From: Roseofilum acuticapitatum BLCC-M154
GTDB lineage: Bacteria > Cyanobacteriota > Cyanobacteriia > Cyanobacteriales > Desertifilaceae
DNA: 64,000 nucleotides
Assembly: GCF_030068475.1 (NCBI RefSeq)
Contig: NZ_JAQOSP010000109.1
Span: 90,487-154,486 of the forward strand
Direction of reading: 5' to 3'
This document shows, piece after piece, positions 9,015-18,795 of the stretch (the stretch's first letter is position 1; each line of letters starts with the position of its first letter). The notes under the pieces are model-generated. The model saw only the letters and a program-made list of their open reading frames with translations, searched no databases and was not told where the DNA came from. The position numbers and the translations under genes were made by a program.

Positions 9015-9150
9015 TACTCGAATTTTAACACGCATCTCCCCACTGACTCACCTCACTCTGGATATGCGGGCGATCGCGTATCCTACACAGCAACAACTGT
9101 CTTGGAAGTGCCCTTAGAATAGTAAAGATTATTCTGGGAATCGATAGATT

Positions 9151-9621
9151 ATGAATACTCCAGAAGCGCTCAGTTGGCCAACATCCATAGAGGAAGCTAA
9201 ATTAATCCAAGAACAAGGGCGCGATCGCGTCATTACCTCGGATCGACTTTCAACAGTCCATTGGGTAGCTGGAGTCGATCTAGGCTTTGAAAATGGGGGC
9301 AAAACCACCAGAGCAGCAGTTGCCGTACTGAGTTTTCCAGATTTAAAGCTAGTAGAAACGGCGATCGCCCTTTGTCCGACCATTTTTCCCTATGTTCCCG
9401 GTTTTCTCTCCTTTCGTGAAGTGCCCCCCATCCTCAAAGCACTCCGTCAACTCACCACAACCCCTGATTTAATTCTTTGCGATGGTCAAGGATTGGCACA
9501 TCCTCGTAGATTTGGATTAGCCTGTCATTTGGGGATACTGCTCGATTGTACTCCCCAATACCGTCTCCCCGAAACCACCCGCATTGCCGATCGCTTGGCC
9601 TCTAATCGAATTCAGAGTTAA
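9151..9621 (+). pseudogene. nfi: Endonuclease V with an internal in-frame deletion
   Basis: The product has 156 residues against about 220 for the family. The N-terminal part is well conserved: VAGVDLGFE (first metal Asp), [11 protein letters not shown] (Glu) and [17 protein letters not shown] (second Asp). After LGILLD the sequence jumps directly to [19 protein letters not shown], which is the normal C-terminal helix of EndoV. The section in between, roughly 55-60 residues including the conserved Lys of the AKS motif, is missing. EndoV nicks DNA at deaminated bases (inosine). The lost segment is part of the active site, so the gene is probably inactive despite an open frame. Confidence 0.8.
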
Positions 9622-9693
9622 GGTGAAGTACAATAGACCCAGATTCAGAAACCCCCTTCTGAAGCTTGGGTTAGCGCAACTATGTAGAACCTT

Positions 9694-10293
9694 ATGGAAG
9701 AAAATAATCAGGCTTTACGCTTACAATTTAATCCTAACCGCTCTTACATCCCCATTTCCTATGAAGAGGCGGATGTAGGCTTATGTACTCCAGAATTTGC
9801 CGCCAGTATTGTTGACACCATCAACAAATCCGAAAAACTGCAACAGGAAAACGAAAAGCTCTCTCAACAAAACAAAACCCTCAATAAAGCCCTGAAAATG
9901 GCTTGTACCGACTTAGTGAAACAGTTGGGAGGCACTCCCCAACAAGTCAATGAGTTATACAAGCAATATGTCGATCGCTTTAAGCGTCCTGATCATGGCT
10001 CGCGGGCGATCATGTTCCTATTGCGCGATCGCCAAGAACAACTCGATATTAGCGATAAAGAGTTCGTCCGCTTTTGTGACTCCTATAAACTTTCCCCCCA
10101 AGATCTGCGGGATGTGTATGGAGGTAAAGAAATTAGTGACGAACAAATTGGGGCGATCGCCCGCATCGTCGGTCGGTCTCCCAAAGAACTGATCCAAATT
10201 CGGGATGGATTCACGGATAATGAAATCTCCAAACTCGCCAGAATTTTAGGAACCAGTACCGAAGAACTCTCCGAACTTTTTGAAAGTCAATAG
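9694..10293 (+). CDS. Unknown coiled-coil/helical protein, 199 residues
   Basis: I do not recognise a named family. Residues 38-75 form a coiled coil (KSEKLQQENEKLSQQNKTLN). After it come three similar helical units of about 30 residues, each of the form ISDxxIxxIARIxGxSxxEL (for example IGAIARIVGRSPKELIQ and ISKLARILGTSTEELSE). They resemble small helix-turn-helix units used for protein or DNA binding. The protein is soluble and has no signal peptide. The next gene (small membrane protein) starts 12 bases downstream, so the two may be one operon. Confidence 0.7.
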   Translation: MEENNQALRLQFNPNRSYIPISYEEADVGLCTPEFAASIVDTINKSEKLQQENEKLSQQNKTLNKALKMACTDLVKQLGGTPQQVNELYKQYVDRFKRPDHGSRAIMFLLRDRQEQLDISDKEFVRFCDSYKLSPQDLRDVYGGKEISDEQIGAIARIVGRSPKELIQIRDGFTDNEISKLARILGTSTEELSELFESQ

Positions 10294-10305
10294 GGGATAG
10301 TATTT

Positions 10306-10500
10306 ATGAGCGATATGAACGATCCCCCACCTAAACAAGGACTTGGACAATGGATTAGTTTCGCCGCCGATCGCTTTGGATTTGCCGGTTTAGGGTATAT
10401 TCTTGGTGCAGTCCTGGTTCTAGTCATCGGTTGGTTTATTCACGCTTCCCAAAAATCCCCCCCCTCCAACCCCGAAACCCCCACCGAACAACAGCCATAG
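10306..10500 (+). CDS. Small single-span membrane protein, 64 residues
   Basis: The protein has one transmembrane helix (GLGYILGAVLVLVIGWFIHA, residues about 28-47) and a Pro/Thr-rich tail. It starts 12 bases after the preceding coiled-coil gene, with GGGGATAG as ribosome site. Function unknown; probably co-transcribed with its neighbour. Confidence 0.65.
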   Translation: MSDMNDPPPKQGLGQWISFAADRFGFAGLGYILGAVLVLVIGWFIHASQKSPPSNPETPTEQQP

Positions 10501-10554
10501 CCAAGATGGGGAGATAGGGGAATCTCGAATTACTCATTACTCATTACTTAATTT

Positions 10555-11184
10555 ATGACCATTCAACCCTTTCAGATCGGCGAGCAGGATCTTAATGATG
10601 AACAACTCGCCCATTATATGCAAGTCGGAGAAATTGCCGTCGATACTGAAACCATGGGCCTATTACCTCTACGCGATCGCCTCTGTTTAGTGCAAATTTC
10701 TGACCCCCAAGGCCATGTCATTGCCATCCGGATTGCCAAAGGACAAACCACAGCCCCTAACCTTAAACAACTCCTAGAATGCCCAACGATTAACAAAGTT
10801 TTTCACTTTGCTCGATTTGATGTGGCCCAGTTTCGCCATCATTTCGATATCATTGTCAATCCCATCTTCTGTACCAAAATCGCCAGCAAACTTGCTCGCA
10901 CCTACACCAACCGTCATGGACTCAAAGAATTAGTGCAAGAACTGGAAAAAGTCGAACTCGATAAAAGTGCCCAAAGCTCAGATTGGGGAAATGTCGGCAA
11001 CCTTTCCGAGGAACAACTCAGCTATGCTGCTAATGATGTGCGCTATCTTCTGAGCGTGAAAGAAAAACTGATCCAAATGTTGCACCGAGAAGAGCGCTGG
11101 GAACTGGCTCAAGAGTGTTTTGGCTGTATCCCGGTTTTAGTTGCCTTGGATTTGTTGCAGTACAAAGATGTGTTAGAGCATTAA
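10555..11184 (+). CDS. Ribonuclease D-like 3'-5' exonuclease (DEDDy)
   Basis: The 209-residue protein consists only of the exonuclease domain. Exo I is VDTETMGL (Asp and Glu), Exo II is HFARFDVAQF (Asp), and Exo III is LSYAANDVRYLL (Tyr and Asp), so all four metal-binding acids and the DEDDy Tyr are present. RNase D trims the 3' ends of tRNA precursors and other stable RNAs. The HRDC domain of long RNase D proteins is absent, as in other short cyanobacterial forms. Confidence 0.85.
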   Translation: MTIQPFQIGEQDLNDEQLAHYMQVGEIAVDTETMGLLPLRDRLCLVQISDPQGHVIAIRIAKGQTTAPNLKQLLECPTINKVFHFARFDVAQFRHHFDIIVNPIFCTKIASKLARTYTNRHGLKELVQELEKVELDKSAQSSDWGNVGNLSEEQLSYAANDVRYLLSVKEKLIQMLHREERWELAQECFGCIPVLVALDLLQYKDVLEH

Positions 11185-11191
11185 TCGAGTC

Positions 11192-11339
11192 ATATCAAGT
11201 CCGGATAAAAAGTGAAGAAGCGGGCAAGATGCCCGCACTCCTCCAATCCCTTGATATTAATGGAGTGGGAGCGTCTCGCTCCCTCAGTTTTTAATCAGGG
11301 TATTTCCGCTTCGCGGACATGAACAATCGGACTTGATAT
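11192..11339. mobile_element. MITE-like element, family A, copy 3
   Basis: 148 bp with perfect ends ATATCAAGTCCGG and CGGACTTGATAT. It begins 8 bases after the RNase D stop. One base separates it from the next copy, so the two abutting ends form a larger palindrome. Confidence 0.8.
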
Positions 11340-11340
11340 G

Positions 11341-11540
11341 ATATCAAGTCCGGATAAAAAGTGAAGAAGCGGGCAAGATGCCCGCACTCCTCCAATCCCT
11401 TGATATTGCTGGAGTGGGAGCGTCTCGCTCCCTAGATGTTTAATTGTCGCTCCCTAGATGTTTAATTGTCGCTCCCTAGATGTTTAATTGTCGCTCCCTA
11501 GATGTTTAATTTATAGTGTTTCCGCTTCGCGGACATGAAT
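11341..11540. mobile_element. MITE-like element, family A, copy 4, expanded and lacking its right end
   Basis: The left end ATATCAAGTCCGG and both internal hairpins are present. The internal segment has expanded into four 22-bp tandem units (11425-11512), and after CCGCTTCGCGGACATGAAT the normal right terminus is missing. It lies between two convergent genes, next to the 3' end of gyrA. Confidence 0.7.
11425..11512. repeat. Four 22-bp tandem repeats inside a MITE-like element
   Basis: The unit TCGCTCCCTAGATGTTTAAT plus TG starts at 11425, 11447, 11469 and 11491. The copies are identical, pointing to recent slippage or unequal exchange. Confidence 0.9.
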
Positions 11541-11560
11541 AGCCAGAATTTGCACCTCAT

Positions 11561-14164
11561 TTATTCTGGTAAGGGTTGGGGGGTGTCCATTTCAACGTCT
11601 TCCCCTTCCGTGGTTTCTTCCGCGTGGGTGGGCACTAGAGCAACTGCGGCAATGGTATCATCCTTATCTAACCGTTGCACTAAGACCCCGGTTGCACCCC
11701 GCGACTGTACGGAAATGGCATTGGTAGACTGGCGAATAATGATGCCACGGGAGGTGACCATCATTAACTCATCGTCGGGGTGAACGATGCGTAGAGCGGC
11801 TAACTGATCGTTGCTTTTATGGGATTTGAACTTAGTGGCAATAATTCCTTTTCCAGAGCGGTTTTGTAGTCGGAATTGGTTGACGGGTACTCGTTTTCCA
11901 TAACCTTTCGTGGTAACGACCAATGCCCAGGGGCCGAGGGGCGCGGTGTCGATGTCTTCGGTGTCGAGTGGCTCATTCACTTCTTCTTCTGCTTCGGTCT
12001 GATCGACCATGACCTCATTGAGTACCTGACCGGGTAAAATATCCATGCTAATCAGGCGATCGCCGTCCACCAGTTTCATTGCCCTTACCCCCCGTGCCGT
12101 CCGTCCCAAGGGACGCACTTGATCGGTATTGGTTCTGAAATGAATGGCTTTACCCTGAGCAGAGGCAATAATGATACTGTCTTCTTCCGTGGCTCTTCTG
12201 ACCCAACGCAACTCGTCGCCTTCAGCTAAGGAGATAGCAATTAATCCATTGGTGCGAATGTTACTAAAGGCATCAAGGGCAGTGCGTTTGATATAGCCTT
12301 TCTGGGTGAGCATCACTAAGTATTCATGGTCGCTAAATTCGGAGACGGGGATAATGGAGGTGATTTTCTCATCCATGGGAATGGGTAACATTTGTACCAT
12401 GGGTGTGCCTTTGGCGTTGCGGGAGCTGCTGGGAATTTGATAGGCGAGGAGACGATAGACGACACCGCGATCGCTAAAAAACAGCAGACTATCATGGTCG
12501 CAACAGGTCAAGAAATGGTCAATACCATCATCTTCCTTCATTTTTGCACCAGATTTACCCCGCGTTGCCCGACTTTGGGCATCAAAGGTATCGACGGGCA
12601 TCCGTTTAATATAGCCCTGTTCTGTAATTAAGATCACCGCTTTTTCATTGGCGATCAAGTCCATATCGACGAGATCCCCTTCTGCTTTTTCGATCTGGGT
12701 GCGTCGGGGAGTGGCAAATTTTTGTTTTAGTTCTGCACATTCTGCCTTAATCATCTCTAGGATGCGATTGCGGTTGGCGAGAATGTCTTTTAAATCTGCA
12801 ATGCGAAGTTGCAATTCTTCATGTTCTTGACGGATTTTTTCGGCTTCTAGAGCAGTTAAGCGCCGCAGTTGCATTTGCAGAATGGCATCTGCTTGCATTT
12901 CGGAGAGGGAATAGTCTTCGATCAGCTCAGTTTTGGCGCTGGGGGTATCGGCAGCGCGACGGATGAGTTGGATAATTTCGTCTAAGTATTGCATGGCAAT
13001 CAGTAAGCCTTGCAATAGATGGTCTCGCTCTTCGGCTTTGCGGAGTTCGTATTGGGTGCGTCGGGTGATGGTTTCTACGCGAAATTCCAGGAAGACGCTG
13101 AGGAAGTGTTTTAGCGAGAGGAGTTGGGGGTCATTATTGACCAATGCCAACATATTCGCCCCGAAGTTGCTTTGTAGGGGGGTTTGTTTGTAGAGGTTAT
13201 TGAGAACGACCCTAGGATAGGCATCGCGCCGCAGTTCGACGACGATCCGCATTCCGTCGCGATCGCTCTCATCCCGAATATCGGCAATGCCTTCGATGCG
13301 TTTATCATTGACGAGTTCGGCGATCCGCTCAATTAAGGCAGCCTTATTCACCTGGTAGGGCAGTTGAGTAACAATAATCGCATCCCGTGACGGCCGCCCC
13401 CGATGTTCAATGGTTTCAATATCGGCTATGCCGCGCATGGTAATTGAGCCGCGCCCCAGGGTATAGGCTTCTTGGATGCCAGAGGTTCCCAGAATTTTGC
13501 CGCCTGTGGGGAAGTCGGGGCCGGGAATATACCGCATGAGGTCTGTATCGGTTAAGTCTGGATCGTCAATCAGGGCAACTAGACCATCAATCAGTTCTCC
13601 CAGGTTATGGGGGGGGATATTGGTGGCCATGCCCACGGCAATACCGGCTGAACCGTTGAGGAGTAGTTGGGGAACCCGTGCGGGGAGGACGATGGGTTCC
13701 TGCTGGGAGCCGTCGAAGTTGTCGATAAAGTCTACGGTTTCGGCTTCGATGTCTTGCAGCATGGCTTCGGTGGAGATTGCCTGGAGGCGGCATTCGGTGT
13801 ACCGCATGGCGGCTGGGGGGTCGTTGTCTACGGAGCCGAAGTTACCATGACCGTTGATCAGGGGCGATCGCATGGAGAAGTCTTGGGCCATGCGAACCAG
13901 GGCATCATAAACGGCTGTATCGCCGTGGGGATGGTATTTACCGAGGACTTCCCCGACGACACGGGCACATTTCCGGAAGGGGCGATCGGGGGTTAATCCC
14001 AGCTCGTGCATGGCATATAAAATCCGGCGGTGAACCGGTTTGAGTCCGTCCCTGGCATCGGGAAGCGCTCGACCTACAATGACGCTCATGGCGTATTCTA
14101 GGTATGACCGGGACATCTCATTTCTTAAGTCCGTGGGCACGATCCGATCTAGGGGGATACTCAT
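11561..14164 (-). CDS. gyrA: DNA gyrase subunit A
   Basis: The 867-residue protein starts at ATG 14164 ([17 protein letters not shown]); a longer in-frame start 28 codons upstream lacks family support. The breakage-reunion domain has [38 protein letters not shown] and the catalytic Tyr in [13 protein letters not shown] near residue 124. The C-terminal half is a beta-pinwheel with a degenerate GyrA box, QNRSGKG, where the consensus is Q(R/K)RGG(R/K)G. With GyrB it introduces negative supercoils using ATP. The weak GyrA box leaves the possibility that this is the ParC-like second paralogue of cyanobacteria. Confidence 0.9.
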   Translation of the reverse strand: MSIPLDRIVPTDLRNEMSRSYLEYAMSVIVGRALPDARDGLKPVHRRILYAMHELGLTPDRPFRKCARVVGEVLGKYHPHGDTAVYDALVRMAQDFSMRSPLINGHGNFGSVDNDPPAAMRYTECRLQAISTEAMLQDIEAETVDFIDNFDGSQQEPIVLPARVPQLLLNGSAGIAVGMATNIPPHNLGELIDGLVALIDDPDLTDTDLMRYIPGPDFPTGGKILGTSGIQEAYTLGRGSITMRGIADIETIEHRGRPSRDAIIVTQLPYQVNKAALIERIAELVNDKRIEGIADIRDESDRDGMRIVVELRRDAYPRVVLNNLYKQTPLQSNFGANMLALVNNDPQLLSLKHFLSVFLEFRVETITRRTQYELRKAEERDHLLQGLLIAMQYLDEIIQLIRRAADTPSAKTELIEDYSLSEMQADAILQMQLRRLTALEAEKIRQEHEELQLRIADLKDILANRNRILEMIKAECAELKQKFATPRRTQIEKAEGDLVDMDLIANEKAVILITEQGYIKRMPVDTFDAQSRATRGKSGAKMKEDDGIDHFLTCCDHDSLLFFSDRGVVYRLLAYQIPSSSRNAKGTPMVQMLPIPMDEKITSIIPVSEFSDHEYLVMLTQKGYIKRTALDAFSNIRTNGLIAISLAEGDELRWVRRATEEDSIIIASAQGKAIHFRTNTDQVRPLGRTARGVRAMKLVDGDRLISMDILPGQVLNEVMVDQTEAEEEVNEPLDTEDIDTAPLGPWALVVTTKGYGKRVPVNQFRLQNRSGKGIIATKFKSHKSNDQLAALRIVHPDDELMMVTSRGIIIRQSTNAISVQSRGATGVLVQRLDKDDTIAAVALVPTHAEETTEGEDVEMDTPQPLPE

Positions 14165-14669
14165 ACGGGGCAAGGCTCCATGCAGAAAACAATTCAGAAA
14201 CCACAAAACTTGGTATTCCGTCCCAGATTTTGGGTTTGGCTTGACCAAGTTATGAGTGTTTACTTATCAAATTTTAACATATTTTCAGAATCCTTTGGTC
14301 TCCAGGACTCTGATGGGGGTGATAATGCTGGGCATTGCTTTGCTGTCCGCTTACCCAATGGCGATCGCCACAGAAAGACAAGATATCTGGCGATGCTGAT
14401 AACTGGATACAATTACGCAATGATATTCAGGTAAGTCAACCGTCAGAGCAACCACGTCTAATAACTCGATAGTTTTCGTTTTTTCTCTAAGAAGCCTCCA
14501 TTTTAAGTGAGAGGGTAAAGTTCTCCAAATTCCAGCTTCTGTTCTTCGCAGGGTCTAAGAAACCCGGTTTCTTCAAGAAACCGGGTTTCTGGTCTACGCA
14601 GGAGGTTTCTCCCACAACTTAGGATAAAATAAGAAAGTTGCAAGAAACCCGATTTCTGGGGTAAAAAGA
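14165..14669. other. Intergenic region upstream of gyrA and of the REP transposase
   Basis: This 505-base region contains the leftward gyrA promoter area. It also holds a 28-codon frame at 14313-14399 that looks like a bare signal peptide (MGVIMLGIALLSAYPMAIA), probably a relic. A REP-like hairpin lies at 14558-14590. No other gene is supported. Confidence 0.5.
14558..14590. repeat. REP-like palindrome upstream of the REP transposase
   Basis: AGAAACCCGGTTTCTT pairs with AAGAAACCGGGTTTCT around a one-base loop. The following segment GGTCTACGCAGGAGG recurs after other copies at about 15300, 15410 and 18850, so the repeat unit is larger than the hairpin. Confidence 0.85.
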
Positions 14670-15239
14670 ATGCCCTATCGTCAGGTGCAATTTCAGCAAG
14701 GATGTTATTATCACATTTATAATCGGGGAAATAATCGGCAAGCGATCTTCTTTGAAACTGACAACTATCTCTACTTTTTGCGTCAGTTTCGCCATTACTT
14801 CATTGAACCGCAAGTCTTGGACGTTTTAGCCTATTGCTTGATGCCCAATCATTACCATTTTTTAGTCTACTTAAATCAGGCGGACTTTTCCCAGCACATG
14901 CAACGGTTTACCCTGTCCTATACAAAAGCCATGAATCGGCGTTATGAGCGTGTCGGTTCATTATTTCAGGGACGCTTTCAGGCCATTTTGGTCGATAACG
15001 ATCGCTATTTAGCCCATTTAACCCGCTATATTCACCTGAACCCAGTGGAGGCGAATTTGGTCGAGTCGGCTGAAGATTGGCCATATTCCAGTTATCCAGA
15101 ATATCTGCAAGTGCGCGGTGGCACTTTACCCCAATGTGAGAGGGTGACATCGCTGTTTGAGTCGGTGGATGCCTATCGCCAGTTTGTCGAGGAGGGAGGA
15201 CGGGATGAGGTGATTCAAAATTTGCTCTTTGATGAGTAG
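14670..15239 (+). CDS. REP-associated tyrosine transposase (RAYT), IS200-like Y1 family
   Basis: The 189-residue HUH nuclease has the metal-binding motif MPNHYHFLVY (HxH) near residue 60 and YTKAMNRRYERVGSLFQGRF, the conserved TnpA_REP segment. The family's catalytic Tyr lies in the helix after it; LTRYIHLNPV is the family's C-terminal signature. RAYTs cut and join single-stranded REP palindromes and are thought to spread them. Here REP-like GAAACCCGG hairpins lie on both sides (14558-14590 and 15267-15389), the classical arrangement. The gene appears intact and starts 10 bases after a repeat half-copy. Confidence 0.9.
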   Translation: MPYRQVQFQQGCYYHIYNRGNNRQAIFFETDNYLYFLRQFRHYFIEPQVLDVLAYCLMPNHYHFLVYLNQADFSQHMQRFTLSYTKAMNRRYERVGSLFQGRFQAILVDNDRYLAHLTRYIHLNPVEANLVESAEDWPYSSYPEYLQVRGGTLPQCERVTSLFESVDAYRQFVEEGGRDEVIQNLLFDE

Positions 15240-15266
15240 CCAAGGGGGGTATAGCCAAGGTGGCCA

Positions 15267-15389
15267 AGAAACCCGGTTTCTTCGAGAAACCGGGTTTCTG
15301 GTCTACGCAGGAGGTGCAAGAAAACCCAACTTCTAATCTTCCCGTGGAGGGGTCTAAGAAACCCGGTTTCTTCAAGAAACCGGGTTTCT
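15267..15389. repeat. Two REP-like palindromes downstream of the REP transposase
   Basis: Hairpins at 15267-15299 and 15357-15389 share AGAAACCCGGTTTCTT and its complement. They are separated by a GGTCTACGCAGGAGG tail and single repeat arms. More arms continue to about 15480, just before the CHAT gene start. Confidence 0.85.
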
Positions 15390-15488
15390 GAGCTACGCAA
15401 GGGTTTCTGGTCTACGCAGGGGGTTTCTCCCTCAACCTTGGGATAGGATGGGGGAAAGTCACCAGAAACTCGGTTTCCCATCGTCACC

Positions 15489-18400
15489 ATGGATGAACAA
15501 CGCATCGCCGCTTATCTTCACCTGATCCAACAACTGCTCACTTGTCCTGATGGGGACGAGGGACGGATACTGAACGAGAACCGCGAGTTGGTGAATGGGG
15601 AGTTTCTCCAGGTGTGTGAGACTATCGCCCAGCAGATGGAGCAGGGAGGGAGGGAGAATGAGGCGCAGTTTTTGCGGCAACTGGTGCGGGTGCTGCGGGG
15701 GAACGGGGAACGGGCGACAGAGCAAGAGTATAAGCAGTTTTGGATGACAGTGTTGCAAGCAACAGAGGAGAGTAGAGGAGACCCGAACGGGGTTTATCCG
15801 CTCTTGCAACAGAATTTAGACAAATTAGATTTAACATTAGCTCAAATCTTGCCAGCTTGGGCCAGTCAGACACTGGAACAAGTTGAAGCAGAACAGAGGC
15901 AGGGTATTGCCGCAGTTATTGGTAATTTTGGTAATTTAATTCAACAATTTCCATTAGGCAGTCGGGCTGATAATCTGGAGATCGCAATCATCTGCTACGA
16001 AATTGCCTTTACAGTTTTTACCCAAGCAACGAACCCACCGATATGGGCAACTCTACAAAATAATCTGGGAGCTGTCTACTTAGACCGCATCAGGGGAGAG
16101 CGGGCCGAGAACCTGGAAAAGGCGATCGCCGCTTACTCTCTGGCCCTGCAAGTGTATACCCCTGAAGCCTTTCCCCAATACTGGGCCACCACCCAAAATA
16201 ATCTGGGACTTGCCTACTTAGACCGCATCAGGGGAGAGCGGGCCGAGAACCTGGAAAAGGCGATCGCCGCTTACTCTCTGGCCCTGCAAGTGTTAACCCG
16301 TGAGGCCTTTCCCCAATACTGGGCTATGACCCAAAGTAATCTGGGAGAAGCCTACAGTAACCGCATCCGGGGAGAGCGGGCCGAGAACCTGGAAGAGGCG
16401 ATCGCCGCTTACTCTCTGGCCCTGCAAGTGAGAACCCGTGAGGCCTTTCCCCAAGACTGGGCCACCACCCAAAATAATCTGGGAGCTGCCTACAGTAACC
16501 GCATCAGGGGAGAGCGGGCCGAGAACCTGGAAAAGGCGATCGCCGCTTACTCTCTGGCCCTGCAAGTGTATACCCGTGAGGCCTTTCCCCAATACTGGGC
16601 TATGACCCAACATAATTTGGGAACTGCCTACTTATACCACATCAGGGGAGAGCGGGCCCAGAACCTAGAAGAGGCGATCGCCGCTTTCTCTCAGGCCCTG
16701 CAAGTGAGAACCCGTGAGGCCTTTCCCCAAGACTGGGCAGCAACCCAAAATAATCTGGGAGGAGCCTACCATCAGCGCATCAGGGGAGAGCGGGCCGAGA
16801 ATTTGGAAAAGGCGATCTCCGCTTACTCTCTGGCCCTGCAAGTGAGAACCCGTCAAGCCTTTCCCCAACAGTGGGCCATGACCCAAAATAATCTGGGAGC
16901 TGCTTACCGTGACCGCATCAGGGGAGAGCGGGCCAAGAACCTGGAAGAGGCGATCCGGCGTTATCAGGAAGCGCTAAAGGTGAGAACCCGCGAAGCCTTT
17001 CCGCAAGACCATGCCGCAACCCTGTGGAACCTGGGTCTGGCCTACCGGAAGGCAAGACAACCGCAGAACGCCTACAGCACTTTTGCCCAAGCCATTGACA
17101 CCGTAGAAGAGATACGCCGGGGCATTATTCTGGGTGGAGATGCAGATAAACAAAAACTGGCGGAAGAATGGCAAAAGCTCTATCAGAGCATGATCGAAGT
17201 CTGTCTTGAGCTGGAGGATGATTCTGGGGCCCTAGAATATGCCGAGCGCAGCAAGGCCCGCAACCTGGTGGAACTGCTGGCAGCCACCCGACTGCGACCG
17301 GAAGCCATTCCCCCCGACCTCTGGGAGCGCTACCGAGACCTCTATCAGCAGTGGTGGCAAGTCCAGCAACAGCAGGGGGGAGACTCGGACTCCCGTCCCA
17401 CCCCTGGGGACAGCCGCAGCGCCCCGGTTGGCGGTGGGTCTGGAGTTCCGGCGGCCACTGTCCGCACTCTGCGCCAGCAGCTCGACCAGTTGATCGCAGA
17501 AGACATTACCCCCCACGACCCCAAATTCGGCTATGGTCAACAGGTCACCCCCATCACCTACGGGGAAATTCAAGGGCTGGTCAACCCCCACACGGTGCTA
17601 GTCGAGTGGTACTTTACTGCTAAAGGTGTCCACAGTTTCATCGTCACCCACCAGGGAACCCAGCCCCAAGTCCTGACCACTGACCCCCAAGCACTGGAGC
17701 GCCTCGGAGAACTGACCAACCTCTATCTGTCCAGCTATCAGCAAGACGACCTCACCCCCTGGCAAACCCAGTTACCCACCTATCTCGCAGCCTTGGCCGA
17801 AATCCTAGAACTCGATACCCTGGTGGCCGCCCTTCCGGACTCCTGCCAGCAGTTAATCTTAGTCCCCTATCGCTGGTTGCACCTGTTCCCCCTGCACGCC
17901 TTACCCCTGGAGGGGGGCATTTTAGCCGACCGTTTCCCCCAAGGTATCCGCTACGCCCCCAGCAGCCAGATCCTACAGCTCTCGGTCTCGCAAGATGCGC
18001 CGGTTTCCGGTGAAGCCCTGTTCGCGGTGCAAAACCCCACAGCCGACCTGGAGTATACCGACCTGGAAGTGGAAGCCATTCAACAGTCCTTTAGCGCTCC
18101 CCCCACCATTCTCCAGGGAGAGCAAGCCACGAAAACCGAGTTTAACCAACGCCTGAGCCAACTGACGACGACGGACTTTGCCCATTTTGCCTGTCATGGC
18201 TATTTTAATTTTGTCCACCCTCAGAGTTCCGGCCTCATTCTGGCCGGTTCCCAAATGGGCGAAACCGGTGACCGACGCACCCCAGCCATCCGCTCCCGTC
18301 GGGGAACATTCGAGCCAGACAAATGCCTGATTTTGCCAGAAATCTTTAATCTGCGCTTACCCCACTGTCGCCTAGTGGTTCTCTCGGCCTGCGAAACGGC

Positions 18401-18773
18401 GATCTCGGATATCACAGCCACCAGTGATGAATATATCAGTATTTTGGCGGGGTTTTTCTTTGCCGGTTCCCGCCATGTCCTGGGAACCCTCTGGGCCGTG
18501 AATGATGTGTCTACGGCGTTGTTTATGATTTACTTTTACGAACGGTTGTTCACGGAACCGCGCCCCTCGGTGACGTTGGCGCTGAAGCAGACCCAGGAGT
18601 GGATGCGACAGGTGACGGTGGGCGAGTTGCGAGGCTGGGTAAGGGGGTGTCGGTTGATGTCTGAGCCTGGGAAAAAGCGGGTGATGGCTCGTTTTGCGCG
18701 GGGATATAAACCAGAGTATACCCCCTACGATGAGCCTTATTATTGGGCGGGCTTCTGCGTGGTTGGGGTCTAG
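15489..18773 (+). CDS. TPR-CHAT protein (caspase-like peptidase with tetratricopeptide repeats)
   Basis: The 1094-residue cytoplasmic protein has a helical N terminus, then seven nearly identical 46-residue TPR units (about 190-510; pattern NNLGxAYxxRIRGERAENLE). A linker with a low-complexity Gly/Ser/Pro stretch follows near 640, then the CHAT domain (about 690-1094). The catalytic dyad is His in FAHFACHGYFN near residue 902 and Cys in LVVLSACETA near residue 967. CHAT domains are C14-family peptidases that, with TPR sensors, act in bacterial conflict and programmed cell death systems. Two more rightward genes follow (18935 and 19448), and I infer one functional unit. The REP-like repeats before and after each gene are unusual. 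Protease substrate unknown. Confidence 0.9.
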   Translation: MDEQRIAAYLHLIQQLLTCPDGDEGRILNENRELVNGEFLQVCETIAQQMEQGGRENEAQFLRQLVRVLRGNGERATEQEYKQFWMTVLQATEESRGDPNGVYPLLQQNLDKLDLTLAQILPAWASQTLEQVEAEQRQGIAAVIGNFGNLIQQFPLGSRADNLEIAIICYEIAFTVFTQATNPPIWATLQNNLGAVYLDRIRGERAENLEKAIAAYSLALQVYTPEAFPQYWATTQNNLGLAYLDRIRGERAENLEKAIAAYSLALQVLTREAFPQYWAMTQSNLGEAYSNRIRGERAENLEEAIAAYSLALQVRTREAFPQDWATTQNNLGAAYSNRIRGERAENLEKAIAAYSLALQVYTREAFPQYWAMTQHNLGTAYLYHIRGERAQNLEEAIAAFSQALQVRTREAFPQDWAATQNNLGGAYHQRIRGERAENLEKAISAYSLALQVRTRQAFPQQWAMTQNNLGAAYRDRIRGERAKNLEEAIRRYQEALKVRTREAFPQDHAATLWNLGLAYRKARQPQNAYSTFAQAIDTVEEIRRGIILGGDADKQKLAEEWQKLYQSMIEVCLELEDDSGALEYAERSKARNLVELLAATRLRPEAIPPDLWERYRDLYQQWWQVQQQQGGDSDSRPTPGDSRSAPVGGGSGVPAATVRTLRQQLDQLIAEDITPHDPKFGYGQQVTPITYGEIQGLVNPHTVLVEWYFTAKGVHSFIVTHQGTQPQVLTTDPQALERLGELTNLYLSSYQQDDLTPWQTQLPTYLAALAEILELDTLVAALPDSCQQLILVPYRWLHLFPLHALPLEGGILADRFPQGIRYAPSSQILQLSVSQDAPVSGEALFAVQNPTADLEYTDLEVEAIQQSFSAPPTILQGEQATKTEFNQRLSQLTTTDFAHFACHGYFNFVHPQSSGLILAGSQMGETGDRRTPAIRSRRGTFEPDKCLILPEIFNLRLPHCRLVVLSACETAISDITATSDEYISILAGFFFAGSRHVLGTLWAVNDVSTALFMIYFYERLFTEPRPSVTLALKQTQEWMRQVTVGELRGWVRGCRLMSEPGKKRVMARFARGYKPEYTPYDEPYYWAGFCVVGV
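16059..17024 (+). repeat. Seven 138-bp tandem units encoding the TPR array
   Basis: Within the CHAT gene the unit recurs every 138 bases, starting with AATAATCTGGGAGC at 16059. Several units are almost identical at DNA level (GGGGAGAGCGGGCCGAGAA). This points to recent amplification or gene conversion, and copy number may differ between strains. Confidence 0.85.
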
Positions 18774-18795
18774 GTTTCTGATCTTGGTGGGGTCA

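Noticed and set aside
11425..11512. Iterons of a replication origin
   Set aside because: The 22-bp repeats are derived from one MITE interior, and no initiator gene or DnaA boxes are near.
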